A program made the position numbers and the translations under genes. 64,000 nt of DNA from JBBROS01 sp965217935. Lineage in GTDB: Bacteria; Pseudomonadota; Alphaproteobacteria; Acetobacterales; Acetobacteraceae. Each line of letters begins with the position of its first letter. Position 1 is the stretch's first letter. Below are positions 20,124 through 29,052 of this stretch, piece by piece. A model generated the notes under the pieces. It was not told the DNA's origin. It saw only the letters and a program-made list of their open reading frames with translations, and searched no databases. The DNA lies in the NCBI GenBank assembly GCA_965217935.1, contig OZ244581.1:2976001-3040000 (forward strand), in the 5' to 3' direction.

Positions 20124-20384
20124 ATGAAACGAGTTCTCGCATCACTGCTGGCAGCCGCCTTGCTGGCGCCCGCCTTGCTCGCTCCCGCCGCCGCGCAGGC
20201 GCAAACGCCGGCTCCGCGCAAGATGCGGCCCGAAGGCGCGCAAGGCCAGCAGCGCAACCAGCCCATCCCCAACCTCAACCAATCCCAGCGCAAGGCCGAC
20301 CGCTCCGAGCAGCCGCCCGAGGTGGTCGGCGTCACGCCCAAGCCCGGCGCCAGCCGCCCCCCCGAGCCGACCTTCACCCGCTGA
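20124..20384 (+). CDS. Small secreted proline/glutamine-rich protein
   Basis: 86 residues: a clear Sec signal peptide (MKRVLASLLAAALLAPALL, cleavage near AQAQ) and a short hydrophilic Pro/Arg/Gln-rich mature part that looks disordered. A GAAAGGAACGA sequence before the ATG is a plausible ribosome-binding site. It is divergent from kdsB and ends 12 bases before the next gene. No domain recognised; could be a periplasmic or exported peptide. Confidence 0.6.
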   Translation: MKRVLASLLAAALLAPALLAPAAAQAQTPAPRKMRPEGAQGQQRNQPIPNLNQSQRKADRSEQPPEVVGVTPKPGASRPPEPTFTR

Positions 20385-20395
20385 CGTCCCGGCAG

Positions 20396-21241
20396 GTGCA
20401 GGCCCATCTGGAGACGGCCATAACTGCGGCGGACGCTGCCGCCGCCGTCATCCGCCCCTATTACCGCCAGCCGCTCGCTGCCGACCTCAAGCCCGACCAA
20501 AGCCCCGTCACCGCCGCCGACCGTGCCGCCGAGCAGGCCATGCGGGCCGTGCTGTCCGGGCGCTGTCCCGATCACGGCATCCTCGGCGAGGAAGCCGGGC
20601 TTGACCGCCCCGGCGCCCGCTACCGTTGGGTGCTCGACCCGATCGACGGCACCCGCGCCTTCATCACCGGCCGCCCGCTGTTCGGCACGTTGATCGCCCT
20701 GCTGGACGAGGGCCGTCCAATCCTCGGCATCCTCGACCAGCCGATCAGCGGCGAGCGCTGGGTCGGCGTGCGCGGGCGCCCGACCCGATTCACCGGCGGC
20801 CCTGGCCAGCCCGGCACGCGGCCTTGCCCCAGCCTCGGCAACGCCGAACTCTCCTGCACCTCGCCCGACATCTTCGGCCCGGGCGAAGCCGGCCGCTGGC
20901 AACGCCTGCGCGGCGCCGTCCGCCGTGCCACCTGGGGCGGCGACTGCTACGCCTACGGCCTCCTGGCCCTCGGTTGCATCGACATCATCGCCGAAGCGGG
21001 CCTGAAGCCGTGGGACTGGGCCGCCCTGGTCCCGATCATCGAAGGCGCTGGCGGGCGCATCACCGATTGGACCGGCGCCCCGCTCACGGAAGCGAGCGAC
21101 GGCGCCGTGCTGGCCGTCGGCGACCCGGCCCTTCTAACTCCCGCCCTCGCCCTGCTAAACCAATCCCCATGCTCCGCACCCTCCTCGCCCTCGTCCTCCT
21201 CGCCGCCCCCGCGCTCGCCCAGACCCGAAGCCACGGGCTGA
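20396..21241 (+). CDS. hisN: Inositol-monophosphatase-family phosphatase, HisN-like (histidinol-phosphatase)
   Basis: Mg-dependent phosphatase of the IMPase superfamily, 281 residues from GTG 20396. Metal-binding motifs are complete: ILGEEAG (Glu), WVLDPIDGTRAFITGRPLFG (Asp-Pro-Ile-Asp-Gly-Thr) and LKPWDWAALVPIIEGAGG (Asp). The TRAFITG variant is typical of histidinol-phosphate phosphatases of this fold, rather than SuhB (a second family member is at 39185). The C-terminal ~25 residues are low-complexity Ser/Pro and overlap the next gene by 73 bases, so a frame slip or read-on past the original end is possible. Confidence 0.75.
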   Translation: MQAHLETAITAADAAAAVIRPYYRQPLAADLKPDQSPVTAADRAAEQAMRAVLSGRCPDHGILGEEAGLDRPGARYRWVLDPIDGTRAFITGRPLFGTLIALLDEGRPILGILDQPISGERWVGVRGRPTRFTGGPGQPGTRPCPSLGNAELSCTSPDIFGPGEAGRWQRLRGAVRRATWGGDCYAYGLLALGCIDIIAEAGLKPWDWAALVPIIEGAGGRITDWTGAPLTEASDGAVLAVGDPALLTPALALLNQSPCSAPSSPSSSSPPPRSPRPEATG

Positions 21242-23031
21242 CCATCCTCGGCATGCCGCAACTCCCCCCAGACTTCCCCCACTTCCCCTACGTCAACCCG
21301 GACGCGCCCAAGGGCGGCGAGACCGTGTTCGGCATGGTCGGCAGCTTCGACGGCTTCAACCCGTTCATCCTGCGCGGCAACGCGGCCATCGGCACGGGCG
21401 CCGTCTGGCAGCCCGGCGTCGGCGGCACCTCCTCCGGCGCCGCGGGCGGCCACGTCTGGGAGACCCTCCTCGTCGGCTCGGCCAACGAGGTCGCCACCGC
21501 CTACGGCCACCTCGCCAAGGCCATCGAGCTCGCCCCGGACCGCATGTGGGTCGCCTTCGAGCTCCGCCCCGAAGCCCGCTTCGCCGACGGCACGCAGGTC
21601 ACCGCCGAAGACGTCGCCTGGACCTTCAACACGCTGATGCAGAAAGGCCGCCCCTCGATCGCCGTCGCCTACAACGACGTGAAGGACGTGACGGCCGAGA
21701 GCGCGAGCCGGGTCGTGTTCCACTTCAAGTCCAACCAGAACCGCGAGCTGCCCCTTCTCGTCGGCGGCCTGCCGGTCTTGCCGAAGCATTGGTGGGCGTC
21801 CCGCGACTTCACCAAGCCGCTGACCGAACCGCCGCTTGGCTCCGGCCCTTACAAGGTCGGTTCGTTCGAGCTGGGGCGCACCGTCACCTACGTCCGCGAC
21901 CCCAACTGGTGGGCGCGCGACATGCCGACCGGGCGCGGCGTCTTCAACTTCGACCGCGTCCGCATCGAATACTTCCGCGACCCGACCGTGCTGTTCCAAG
22001 CCTTCAAGGCTGGGCAGATCGACTATCGGCAGGAGAACATCAGCAAGCAGTGGGCCACCGGCTACGACTTCCCCGCGGTCGAGCAGGGCCTCGTGCGCAA
22101 GGAGAAGATCGAGCACCACCTTCCGATCGGCATCCAGGGCTGGGTGTTCAACACCCGCCGCCCGCAGTTCAAGGACGCCCGCGTGCGCGAGGCGCTCGGC
22201 CAGTTGTTCGATTTCGAATGGCTGAACAAGAACATCTTCTTCGACGCCTACGTCCGCACCACCAGCTATTTCGGCAATACCGAGAACGAGGCCAAGGGAT
22301 TGCCCGGCCCGGAGGAACGCGCCCTCCTGGACCCGTTCAAGTCGCAGATTCCGCCCGCCGTGTTCACCGAGCCGTTCACCCTCCCCGAGACCGACGGCTC
22401 CGGCAACAACCGCGAAGGGTTGCGCCGGGCCATCAACCTGATGAAAGAGGCCGGGTGGAGCATCAAGAACCGCCAACTCATCGGCCCCGACGGCAAGCAG
22501 ATGGCGTTCACCATCCTGCTCAGCGACCCCTCATTGGAGCGCGTGGCGCTCCCCTACAAGCAATGGATGGAACGGCTCGGCATCGACATCTCCATCCGCA
22601 CCGTCGATCCGGCGCAATACGAACGCCTGACCGACAAGTTCGACTTCGACATGACCACCATGATCTATCCAGGGGCCGACCTGCCCGGCAACGAGCTGCG
22701 CGACGACTTCACCTGCCTCGGGGCCAAGACCGAAGGCAGCGCCAACCTCGCCGGCGTGTGCGACCCGGCGATCGATAGCCTGGTCGATGCCGCCATCAAT
22801 GCCCAGGACCGCCCCTCGCTGTTCGCCGCCGGGCGCGCGCTGGACCGGCTGCTGCTGCGCGGCTGGTACATGGTCCCGAACTATCATGACAACGTGTTCA
22901 AGGTTGCCACCTGGCACAAGTACGCCCGCCCCGATGCCAAGATTCGCGACGGGTTCGTGCTCGACGACTGGTGGCTCGACCCGGCGCTGGCAAGCAAGGC
23001 GGGGACGGGGCGGGAGGCTGCGCCGAGATAG
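21169..23031 (+). CDS. ABC transporter substrate-binding protein, family 5 (YejA-like)
   Basis: Periplasmic receptor of an oligopeptide-type importer. 620 residues with a signal peptide ending ALAQ. Family-5 landmarks: HGLTILG...LPPDFPHFPYVNPDAPKGGE near the N-terminus, FNPFILRGN, WVAFELRPEARFADGTQVTAEDVAWTF, and a long C-terminal lobe with WHKYARPDAK. The start is set by the signal peptide (ATG 21169); the same frame extends upstream only as a shadow. No permease or ATPase genes adjoin, so its transporter is elsewhere. Confidence 0.9.
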   Translation: MLRTLLALVLLAAPALAQTRSHGLTILGMPQLPPDFPHFPYVNPDAPKGGETVFGMVGSFDGFNPFILRGNAAIGTGAVWQPGVGGTSSGAAGGHVWETLLVGSANEVATAYGHLAKAIELAPDRMWVAFELRPEARFADGTQVTAEDVAWTFNTLMQKGRPSIAVAYNDVKDVTAESASRVVFHFKSNQNRELPLLVGGLPVLPKHWWASRDFTKPLTEPPLGSGPYKVGSFELGRTVTYVRDPNWWARDMPTGRGVFNFDRVRIEYFRDPTVLFQAFKAGQIDYRQENISKQWATGYDFPAVEQGLVRKEKIEHHLPIGIQGWVFNTRRPQFKDARVREALGQLFDFEWLNKNIFFDAYVRTTSYFGNTENEAKGLPGPEERALLDPFKSQIPPAVFTEPFTLPETDGSGNNREGLRRAINLMKEAGWSIKNRQLIGPDGKQMAFTILLSDPSLERVALPYKQWMERLGIDISIRTVDPAQYERLTDKFDFDMTTMIYPGADLPGNELRDDFTCLGAKTEGSANLAGVCDPAIDSLVDAAINAQDRPSLFAAGRALDRLLLRGWYMVPNYHDNVFKVATWHKYARPDAKIRDGFVLDDWWLDPALASKAGTGREAAPR

Positions 23032-23042
23032 CGGCGGCCCTT

Positions 23043-23501
23043 CTACCATCCCAGACCCGGCCCGAAGCCATAACCCGGCCCCCACGGACCCCACCCGCCC
23101 CAATCCCAGGCGTTGTCCTCGTAAAGCTGGCCCGTCATCGCCCGCTGGTTCGCAAGCTCCTGGGCCTGCCGCGTGCGCTGGAAACTGGCGAAGTCCTGTT
23201 GCGTGCCGACATAAAGGCAATCGCAAACCAACGGGTCGGCGTAGACGTAGGTGACCTTCTCGCCGCGCACCCGCTGCACGAACTGGTGCGGCGGCAGGCG
23301 GTTCAGCATCGCTTGGCGCGCGGGCGTGTTGGCGGGACGCACCGTGAACCCGGCGGCGGAAAGGCTATCTTCCTTGCTTGAGACGATCTCCTTCTGCGTC
23401 GCGCACGCGGCAAGGCCGGTCGCGAGCAGCCCGATGGCTATGACGCCGCGCGCCTTGCGTCGCATCGACGTGATCCCTGTCGTCATTCCGCCCTCCATCA
23501 T
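23043..23501 (-). CDS. Hypothetical lipoprotein with Gly/Trp-rich tail
   Basis: 152 residues with a lipobox LAACA (Cys about 33) and a C-terminal tail rich in Trp and Gly (WGGWGPWGPGYGFG). The middle has a small conserved-looking block with CDCLYVGTQQDF. ATG 23501 overlaps the stop of the upstream acyltransferase gene (ATGA), so it is the last gene of the polysaccharide operon. ATG 23465, with a better ribosome-binding site and a shorter signal peptide, is a real alternative start. Function unknown; possibly an outer-membrane accessory. Confidence 0.65.
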   Translation of the reverse strand: MMEGGMTTGITSMRRKARGVIAIGLLATGLAACATQKEIVSSKEDSLSAAGFTVRPANTPARQAMLNRLPPHQFVQRVRGEKVTYVYADPLVCDCLYVGTQQDFASFQRTRQAQELANQRAMTGQLYEDNAWDWGGWGPWGPGYGFGPGLGW

Positions 23502-24466
23502 CGGCCAGGTCGCTCAACGCGGAAACATCCCGTCGCGTTCAATCGGCCAATCGCGCCCCAGGCATATTTGTAAGCCTCCCCGCCGCGCAGGAAGTGCGCC
23601 TCCGTCCGCCCCTCCGCCCGCGCCTCGTCCAGCATCGCGCCCAGCAGCAGCGAGCCGGGGCTGACGAACTGCTGCGACCTGTCAAAGCCGCTCAGGTAGA
23701 AATAAATCCGGCCAGGCCCGAGCAGCGCCAGGTTGGCCGCCGCGACCATGCCGCCGATACGCAGCACGCACAGCCGCAGCAGCCCCGCCGCCTGCAGGCG
23801 CGGAACGGCAAGGCGATGGAAGGCAAGCACGGCCGGGTCGGACAGCGCGCCGGGCTGGTCCGCGCCGGTCCAACGGCCCTGATGCAGCGTGACCAGCGCA
23901 TCGAGCGCCGTCCCGGCCGTCTCCGCCGTGGCGCTGTGCACCGCCCATCCCCCGGCACGCTCGGCGCGGTTGCGGTTCATGCGCAGCTTGCGGCGGATCG
24001 TGGACGGTATGCTGTCCAGCCGCAGGACAGGGCAGACGCTGCCCTCGGACCAGGCTGCAGACCACGGCGGGGGCGGCCTGGCCGATCGAAGCGGCGAGCC
24101 GGGCGGCACGTCGATGAAATCGCACGCGCCAACCCCCTCGGCCGCGGCCCGGCGCAGTAGCGCGTCCACCGCCTCGTCCGCGCCGTCGCCGAGCAGGTCG
24201 AGGTAATCGGTCGTGCCCGCCCCGATCGGCAGCAGTTTGCGGCCTTGCGGCTCGTCCAGGACATAGGCAGGCAGCACGCCGGCCAGCGCCCCGCCGCGCC
24301 GGACGGCAACGACGCGCGGCTGAGCCGTGCCGAACGCCTGCCACCACGGCACCAGCCAATGCGGCGATTGAAACGGGGTGGTCCGGTCCGTCCGCCGCCA
24401 GAGCGCATCCCACTCTGGAACCAGCTCTTCGACCGCGGCAAGGCTGTCGAGGATGTCCGCCTTCAC
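23498..24466 (-). CDS. FemAB/CelD-like GNAT acyltransferase (BioF2-type)
   Basis: 322 residues of the double-GNAT fold found in exopolysaccharide loci, where such proteins are thought to acylate sugars or peptides. Landmarks: PEWDALWRRT..TTPFQSPHWLVPWWQAFG, the RKLRMNRNRAERAGGW segment, LYFYLSGFD-like IYFYLSGFDRS, and LRGGEAYKYAWGA at the end. GTG 24466 overlaps the stop of the upstream glycosyltransferase (GTGA); the longer open frame upstream is a shadow of that gene. Acyl donor and acceptor are unknown. Confidence 0.8.
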   Translation of the reverse strand: MKADILDSLAAVEELVPEWDALWRRTDRTTPFQSPHWLVPWWQAFGTAQPRVVAVRRGGALAGVLPAYVLDEPQGRKLLPIGAGTTDYLDLLGDGADEAVDALLRRAAAEGVGACDFIDVPPGSPLRSARPPPPWSAAWSEGSVCPVLRLDSIPSTIRRKLRMNRNRAERAGGWAVHSATAETAGTALDALVTLHQGRWTGADQPGALSDPAVLAFHRLAVPRLQAAGLLRLCVLRIGGMVAAANLALLGPGRIYFYLSGFDRSQQFVSPGSLLLGAMLDEARAEGRTEAHFLRGGEAYKYAWGAIGRLNATGCFRVERPGR

Positions 24467-25527
24467 GCCGCCGCGCGCGCGCCCGGATTGGCGAGCCGAT
24501 GATACCGCTCGATATAGGCGCCCACCATGCGCGAGCGGCAGAACCGACGGTGGGCGACGGCGCGGCAAACCGCCCGGTCGATGCGATCCACCCGGCCCAG
24601 CGCCTCGACGATGCCGGCCACGTCGTCGACCAGGAACCCGGTGCGCCCCTCCTCGACGATCTCCGGCAGCGCCCCGCGCCGGAACGCGATCACCGGCGTG
24701 CCGCAGCTCGCGGCCTCCATTGCCACGAGGGAGCTGGTTTCCGCGGCCAGGCTCGGCACGATCAGGCATCGCGCCGCCCCGAGCAGATGGCGCTTTCGTT
24801 CAAACCCGGCAGGACCGAGGAACCGCCGCCGCCGGTCAAGCCGCGGCACGATCTCGTCCTGGAAATAGGCCTGGTGCGCCGGGTACGGATACGTCTCCCC
24901 GGCGATCAGAAGCTGGTAGTTGGCCACCCGCGCCGCATCGAGCGCGAGGTGCAGGCCCTTTTCGGGGCAAATCCGGGCCAGCGTCAGCGCGTATTCGCCA
25001 TGACCCGCATGAACTGCCCCCAACCGCCCGACATCGACGCCGTTCGCGATGGGCGGCAAAGCCGGGGCGCCGGGCGGCATCGTGGCCGCCTGGCTGTCCG
25101 ACACGCAATGCACCCACGTTTCCGGCCGCGCGGGCGCGAGCGCCTCGGCGGCATACCAGTCAGGCGGCAGATGCAGCGTGGCCAGCACGGCAACCCCCGG
25201 TTCGGGCAGGTAGGCCTGATAGTCAAGCCCGTGCATGTGAACCACGTTGACGTCCTGCTCCGCCAGCGCGCGCGCGATGCCGTCGCGAACCCAGGCTTGG
25301 CGCTGCCGCACCGCCCCGGCATCGACCGCCAGTCCGTCCGCCAGCCCTGGATAGGCATAATGCCGCCCGGCCACCTTGCTGCCCTCGCAGGCGACCACCA
25401 TCGAGCGGTGCCCGGCGGCGACCAGCGCGTGATCGAGCGCGCTCAGCACCTGCTCCGCGCCGCCCACCGCGTCCGGCCCCACGGGCGCCATCGGATAGGC
25501 GACGCTCAGGACGGTCAGGCGGCGCAA
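24463..25527 (-). CDS. Glycosyltransferase family 4
   Basis: 354 residues, GT-B fold. N-terminal SVAYPMAPVGPDAVGGAEQVLSALD is the acceptor-side glycine loop; the donor side has ALTLARICPEKGLHLAL, IVPSLAAETSSLVAMEAASCGTPVIAFRRGALPEIV with the Glu-x7-Glu pair. The only sensible start is TTG 25527, giving a 13-base overlap with the glycosidase gene. Part of the nine-gene minus-strand operon. Donor sugar unknown. Confidence 0.85.
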   Translation of the reverse strand: MRRLTVLSVAYPMAPVGPDAVGGAEQVLSALDHALVAAGHRSMVVACEGSKVAGRHYAYPGLADGLAVDAGAVRQRQAWVRDGIARALAEQDVNVVHMHGLDYQAYLPEPGVAVLATLHLPPDWYAAEALAPARPETWVHCVSDSQAATMPPGAPALPPIANGVDVGRLGAVHAGHGEYALTLARICPEKGLHLALDAARVANYQLLIAGETYPYPAHQAYFQDEIVPRLDRRRRFLGPAGFERKRHLLGAARCLIVPSLAAETSSLVAMEAASCGTPVIAFRRGALPEIVEEGRTGFLVDDVAGIVEALGRVDRIDRAVCRAVAHRRFCRSRMVGAYIERYHRLANPGARAAA

Positions 25528-26423
25528 CTCTGCCGCCCCGGCGCGTAACGGCGGATCATCGCGGAGCAGAACTCGGCGAACTCCTCCGGCTGCTTAGGGA
25601 CCGACGTGTGATGCGCCCATTGCCCCTTGTGCTCCGGCGTGAAGCAGAACGTCGCCGTGACGCGGAACGGCTCCAGCGCGCGCATCTGCCGGTCGAACCA
25701 CGCCTCCGCGTCAGGGCGGAACCAGTCGGCCCAGCTCAGCCCGGTCCGAAGGTCGGTCACGCCGAGATCCTGCAACTTGCGGACCGCGTCGTCGAGCCGG
25801 TGATCCTCGAAATGGAACCATTGACAAATGCCGAACTCGGGCGCGAACTCGTGGAAGATGCTGGCGGCGCGCTTGGCCCGCCCGTGCTCGTCGAACAGGC
25901 CCATGTGGAAGTGCCGGTAGTAGCTGCTGCCCTCCGCTTCCCGGTGCCGGGTGGTCGCGGGCCAGGCGGCGGGCAGGTCATACAGGCTATACCAATGGAT
26001 GCGCGGCGCCTGCCCGTGCAGCAGCTCGGCGGTGCGCCGAAGCCCCCATTCCTGCACCTCCTCGGCCCCGAACGTCGAGATGCCGACCTCGCTGATCCAG
26101 ACCGGCAGCCCGGTCACGGCCCGGATGCTGTCCAGCTTGGCGGGCCACTCCTCCAGCATCCAATGGTTCCAATCGAGCGGGAACCCGTGCACGGCCACCG
26201 CGTCGAGCGCGTCCAGCGTGCCCTGGGCCTGCAGCAAGCGGATGAAATCAGGGTCGATCGGGCTGATGCCGCCCAGCACCCGCGGCAGCCCCGGCGCTTC
26301 CGCGGCGATGGCCTCGCCCGCGAGCCGGGCCATGCGCGCGAACACGGACCAGCCCGGGTCGTTCTCGAAATCCCAATGCGACTTGTTGTTGGGCTCGTTC
26401 CAGATCATTGCCGCCTCGATCAT
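25515..26423 (-). CDS. Glycoside hydrolase of clan A type with apparently permuted TIM barrel
   Basis: 302 residues. The acid/base Glu is at residue 10 (IWNEPNNKSHW) and the probable nucleophile is Glu112 (VWISEVGIST), the spacing expected for a beta4-beta7 pair. Strand-1 to strand-3 type sequence comes last: residues 201-295 read QWFHFEDHRLDDAVRKLQDL, LRTGLSWADWF, FRVTATFCFTPEH and FCSAMIRRYAP, which in ordinary family members precede the NEP motif. ATG 26423 overlaps the methyltransferase stop (ATGA). There is no signal peptide, so it acts in the cytoplasm, perhaps trimming or transglycosylating an intermediate. Similar proteins are often annotated beta-xylosidase; substrate unproven. Confidence 0.75.
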   Translation of the reverse strand: MIEAAMIWNEPNNKSHWDFENDPGWSVFARMARLAGEAIAAEAPGLPRVLGGISPIDPDFIRLLQAQGTLDALDAVAVHGFPLDWNHWMLEEWPAKLDSIRAVTGLPVWISEVGISTFGAEEVQEWGLRRTAELLHGQAPRIHWYSLYDLPAAWPATTRHREAEGSSYYRHFHMGLFDEHGRAKRAASIFHEFAPEFGICQWFHFEDHRLDDAVRKLQDLGVTDLRTGLSWADWFRPDAEAWFDRQMRALEPFRVTATFCFTPEHKGQWAHHTSVPKQPEEFAEFCSAMIRRYAPGRQSCAA

Positions 26424-27187
26424 GGAACGTCTTGCCCCGTCGCCGGATAAACCGCGCCGTAGCGCCGGTCGGGCAGTTCGGCACGGCGGCAGACGAACAC
26501 CTCCTCCTCCGGGTTGCTCTCGACCGTGAACCCGGCGGCGCGCAGCATCGCGGCGGAACAGGCCCGGTTCGGCGCCCACCAGTTGGTGTTGTCGTGCGAG
26601 TAGCTGCGCTCGATGAAGTGCAGCTTCGGATAGCCCGGCTCATCGAAATGCGCCGTCTCGGAAAACGGGTAGTCGTCCGCCACCGCCGCGAGCATGGGCG
26701 ACCCGCGCTGCATCGATTGGAACACGAGACGGTCGCGGGCGACATGCTCGTGGATCAGGTCGAGCGCCAGCATCGGATGGCGCAGGTGGTACAGCACGCC
26801 GATGAAGAACACGATGTCGAACCGCTCGCCGATCGCGCCCACGTCGTACACGCTCAACTGGCGGAACTCGATGTCGAGGCCTTCCACCTCGGCCGCGAAC
26901 CGGGCCTGGGCCAGGTAGTCGGCGTCGAAGTCGATGCCGACCACGCGCGCCGCCCCCCGCCGCTTCATCTCCATGCTGTAGAACCCGGCGTTGCAGCCGA
27001 TATCCAGCACGGACTGGCCGGTCAGGTCGGCGGGCAGGCTGTCGCGGAAGCTGCGCCATTTCACCTGCGGGAAATCGCCGAGGAAATGGTCCGGCGCGGT
27101 TTGGACGCCGCGCAGCTCCATGTTGTGGAACCACGGTCCGAGCGCCCGCACCCGCTCCGCGATCTCCGCCTCGGTCCACTCTCTCAC
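26420..27187 (-). CDS. SAM-dependent methyltransferase, TIGR04290-like
   Basis: 255 residues. SAM-binding motif I is VLDIGCNAGFYSMEMKRRGA, followed by VVGIDFD (motif II acidic residue), and FFIGVLYHLRHPMLALD resembles the post-motif of the tRNA-carboxymethyltransferase-like (CmoB-like) fold. The N-terminal RALGPWFHNMELRGVQTAP and C-terminal NTNWWAPNRACSAAMLRAAGF fit the TIGR04290 family seen in polysaccharide clusters. GTG 27187 overlaps the nucleotidyltransferase stop (GTGA). Substrate is probably a sugar or lipid-linked sugar, inferred from context. Confidence 0.8.
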   Translation of the reverse strand: MREWTEAEIAERVRALGPWFHNMELRGVQTAPDHFLGDFPQVKWRSFRDSLPADLTGQSVLDIGCNAGFYSMEMKRRGAARVVGIDFDADYLAQARFAAEVEGLDIEFRQLSVYDVGAIGERFDIVFFIGVLYHLRHPMLALDLIHEHVARDRLVFQSMQRGSPMLAAVADDYPFSETAHFDEPGYPKLHFIERSYSHDNTNWWAPNRACSAAMLRAAGFTVESNPEEEVFVCRRAELPDRRYGAVYPATGQDVP

Positions 27188-27966
27188 AGCTTGATCCTTT
27201 CGTAGCGGCTGGCCGGAAACGGATGCGGCGCCGGGCTCGCCGCCTGCCCGCCCAGCAAGCGGATCGCCTCGCGATAGCCGTTGAGCGTGCCGACATCGAC
27301 GTAGCTCTCTCCGGCCTGCACGCCCCACGCTTCGCCGCCTTGCTGCAGGTAGGCGTTGACCAGCGTGCCGATGAACTCGTCCCGCCGCTCGCGCTCCAGC
27401 CAGAGCCGGTGCAGCGAGTGGAAGGTGGTTCCGGGCAGCTTGAACGCGCCCCAGATCCAGCGCGACCCGGCCTCGGGCGATTTCACGTCGATTATCCGCA
27501 CCCGGCCTGCCCCGTCGAGCACCACCGCGTCGAACAGCTCCGGGCGGCCGACCGGGAACAGCAGGAACGACAGCCGGTCGTCCGGAAGGCCGCAGAGGGC
27601 GTCGGCGGGGAACCAGATGGTGTCGGGAAGGCCGACGATCACCGCCTCGCCGGGCGGGATCAGCGGCGCGGCCCGAAAGATCGCGTCGCATAGCCCGACA
27701 GCGCCGGCCTGACAGACATAGGCGATGCTCACGTCCCCGATCGACCCGCCATAGTATTGCAGGATGTCGCTCTTCAACGGCGAAATGACGAAACAGATCT
27801 TGTCCGCGCCGGCCCGCGCCATCCGCTCGACCAGGTACTCGCTTACCGCCCGGGGCCGCTCCGTGCCGCCCGCGTCGAGGCGGGAGCCGACCGGGAGCAG
27901 CTCCTTGCTGAACGCCAGCGGCTGGATGCGCGTGCCGTTGCCGGCGGCGGGGATGATGCCCCACAT
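27184..27966 (-). CDS. Sugar nucleotidyltransferase (RmlA/GalU-like)
   Basis: 260 residues with the nucleotide-binding N-terminus MWGIIPAAGNGTRIQPLAFSKELLPVG, a variant of the G-x-G-T-R-...-P-K signature, VGLPDTIWFP (metal-binding Asp) and ESYVDVGTLNGYREA at the C-terminus. It should make an NDP-sugar from sugar-1-phosphate for the glycosyltransferases in the same operon. It starts 3 bases after the preceding gene stop and overlaps the next gene by GTGA. The nucleotide and sugar are not determinable. Confidence 0.85.
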   Translation of the reverse strand: MWGIIPAAGNGTRIQPLAFSKELLPVGSRLDAGGTERPRAVSEYLVERMARAGADKICFVISPLKSDILQYYGGSIGDVSIAYVCQAGAVGLCDAIFRAAPLIPPGEAVIVGLPDTIWFPADALCGLPDDRLSFLLFPVGRPELFDAVVLDGAGRVRIIDVKSPEAGSRWIWGAFKLPGTTFHSLHRLWLERERRDEFIGTLVNAYLQQGGEAWGVQAGESYVDVGTLNGYREAIRLLGGQAASPAPHPFPASRYERIKL

Positions 27967-27969
27967 GGT

Positions 27970-29052
27970 TCAGGCGAGTTCCCGGGTCGAGGCCGCCTCG
28001 AACGCCGCGACCATCTCGCGGGCGCGGTGCGCGGCGGTGTGCTGGTCGAGCGTGCGCTCCCTCGCGCGGCGGGCGATGCCGGCGAGGTCGCCGGGAGCGC
28101 GGCCCAGGGCATCAAGCGCGTCCGCGGTTGTTTCGGCCACGAGGATTTCCGCGCCCGGCTGGAAGAAGGCGTCGAGGCCGGGCCAGGCGTCCGAGAGGAT
28201 CGGCGCCCCGCAGGCTGCGGCCTCGAACAGCCGCCCGCTCGGGCACCAGCCCATCCGCGCCATCGCCTCCCGCGTGACGTTCAGCGTGAGCTGCGACGAC
28301 GAGTAGAACGCCGGATGCTCGGGCGGCGGCAGGTGGCGGACGAAGTAGGTGTTGTCCGTCCAGGGGAACGCGTTCGGATACTGCGCGCCGGCGATTACGA
28401 ACCGGTCGTCCGGGCGCAGCCGGGCCGGCTCGACGAACAGGCGTTCCAGCGCCGCCTGCCGGTCCGCGGCATAGGTCCCGATGTAGGACAGCTTCGCCGC
28501 GTAAACGTCTTGCGGCGGGGCCGGGTGGTGCTGAGCGGGATCGACGGAGCCGTAGATCGGCGTCACGCGCCGGGCGCCGAGGCGGGTCCGCAGCGCATCG
28601 AGAGCCGGGCCGCCGGTGTAGCTCAGGGTGAGGTCGAAGCCGGCCAGCCCGTCGGGGCCGAGGTAATCGACCGTTTCGCCCGCATCGAGCCGGGCGAGCG
28701 TGACGGGCGTGTCCAGATCGTAGAAGCAACGGAGCGGGACGTTGGCATCATGCAGCAGCCGGGCGGCGAGAAGGGCGTCCGGACAGTAGGAGGTGACCAT
28801 TCCGACATCGGCGGCGTCGAGGGCGCGGCGCATGGCCGGCTCGGCATCGTGCCAATCGCGGTAGAGTTCGAGCGTGCCCCCCTCCGGCAAGCGGTCGAGG
28901 TCGCGGGTCTGGGCGTAATACGGCACGTCGCGCTCGAAGAACGTCACCTGGTGCCCGTCGGCAAGCAGCGCCCGGATAAGGCCCCGCCATAGTGCCGCAT
29001 GGCCGTTGCCCCATGAGGACGATACCGACAAACCGAAGATCGCGAGGTTCAT
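27970..29052 (-). CDS. CgeB-like glycosyltransferase, copy 1
   Basis: 360 residues. The N-terminal LAIFGLSVSSSWGNGHAALWRGLIRAL and FERDVPYYAQTRDL match a clade of GT1/GT4-like CgeB proteins; the C-terminal half has KLSYIGTYAADRQAALERLF and SGRLFEAAACGAPILSDAWPGLD, a donor-site motif with Glu. It is a paralogue of the adjacent gene (29049-30140): the same SSWGNGHA start and matching donor region, so the pair arose by tandem duplication. The start overlaps the neighbour stop (ATGA). Confidence 0.75.
   Translation of the reverse strand: MNLAIFGLSVSSSWGNGHAALWRGLIRALLADGHQVTFFERDVPYYAQTRDLDRLPEGGTLELYRDWHDAEPAMRRALDAADVGMVTSYCPDALLAARLLHDANVPLRCFYDLDTPVTLARLDAGETVDYLGPDGLAGFDLTLSYTGGPALDALRTRLGARRVTPIYGSVDPAQHHPAPPQDVYAAKLSYIGTYAADRQAALERLFVEPARLRPDDRFVIAGAQYPNAFPWTDNTYFVRHLPPPEHPAFYSSSQLTLNVTREAMARMGWCPSGRLFEAAACGAPILSDAWPGLDAFFQPGAEILVAETTADALDALGRAPGDLAGIARRARERTLDQHTAAHRAREMVAAFEAASTRELA

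Noticed and set aside
19279..20145. Longer kdsB start at 20145
   Set aside because: Would overlap the divergent secreted-protein gene and add non-family residues; GTG 20034 gives the normal length.
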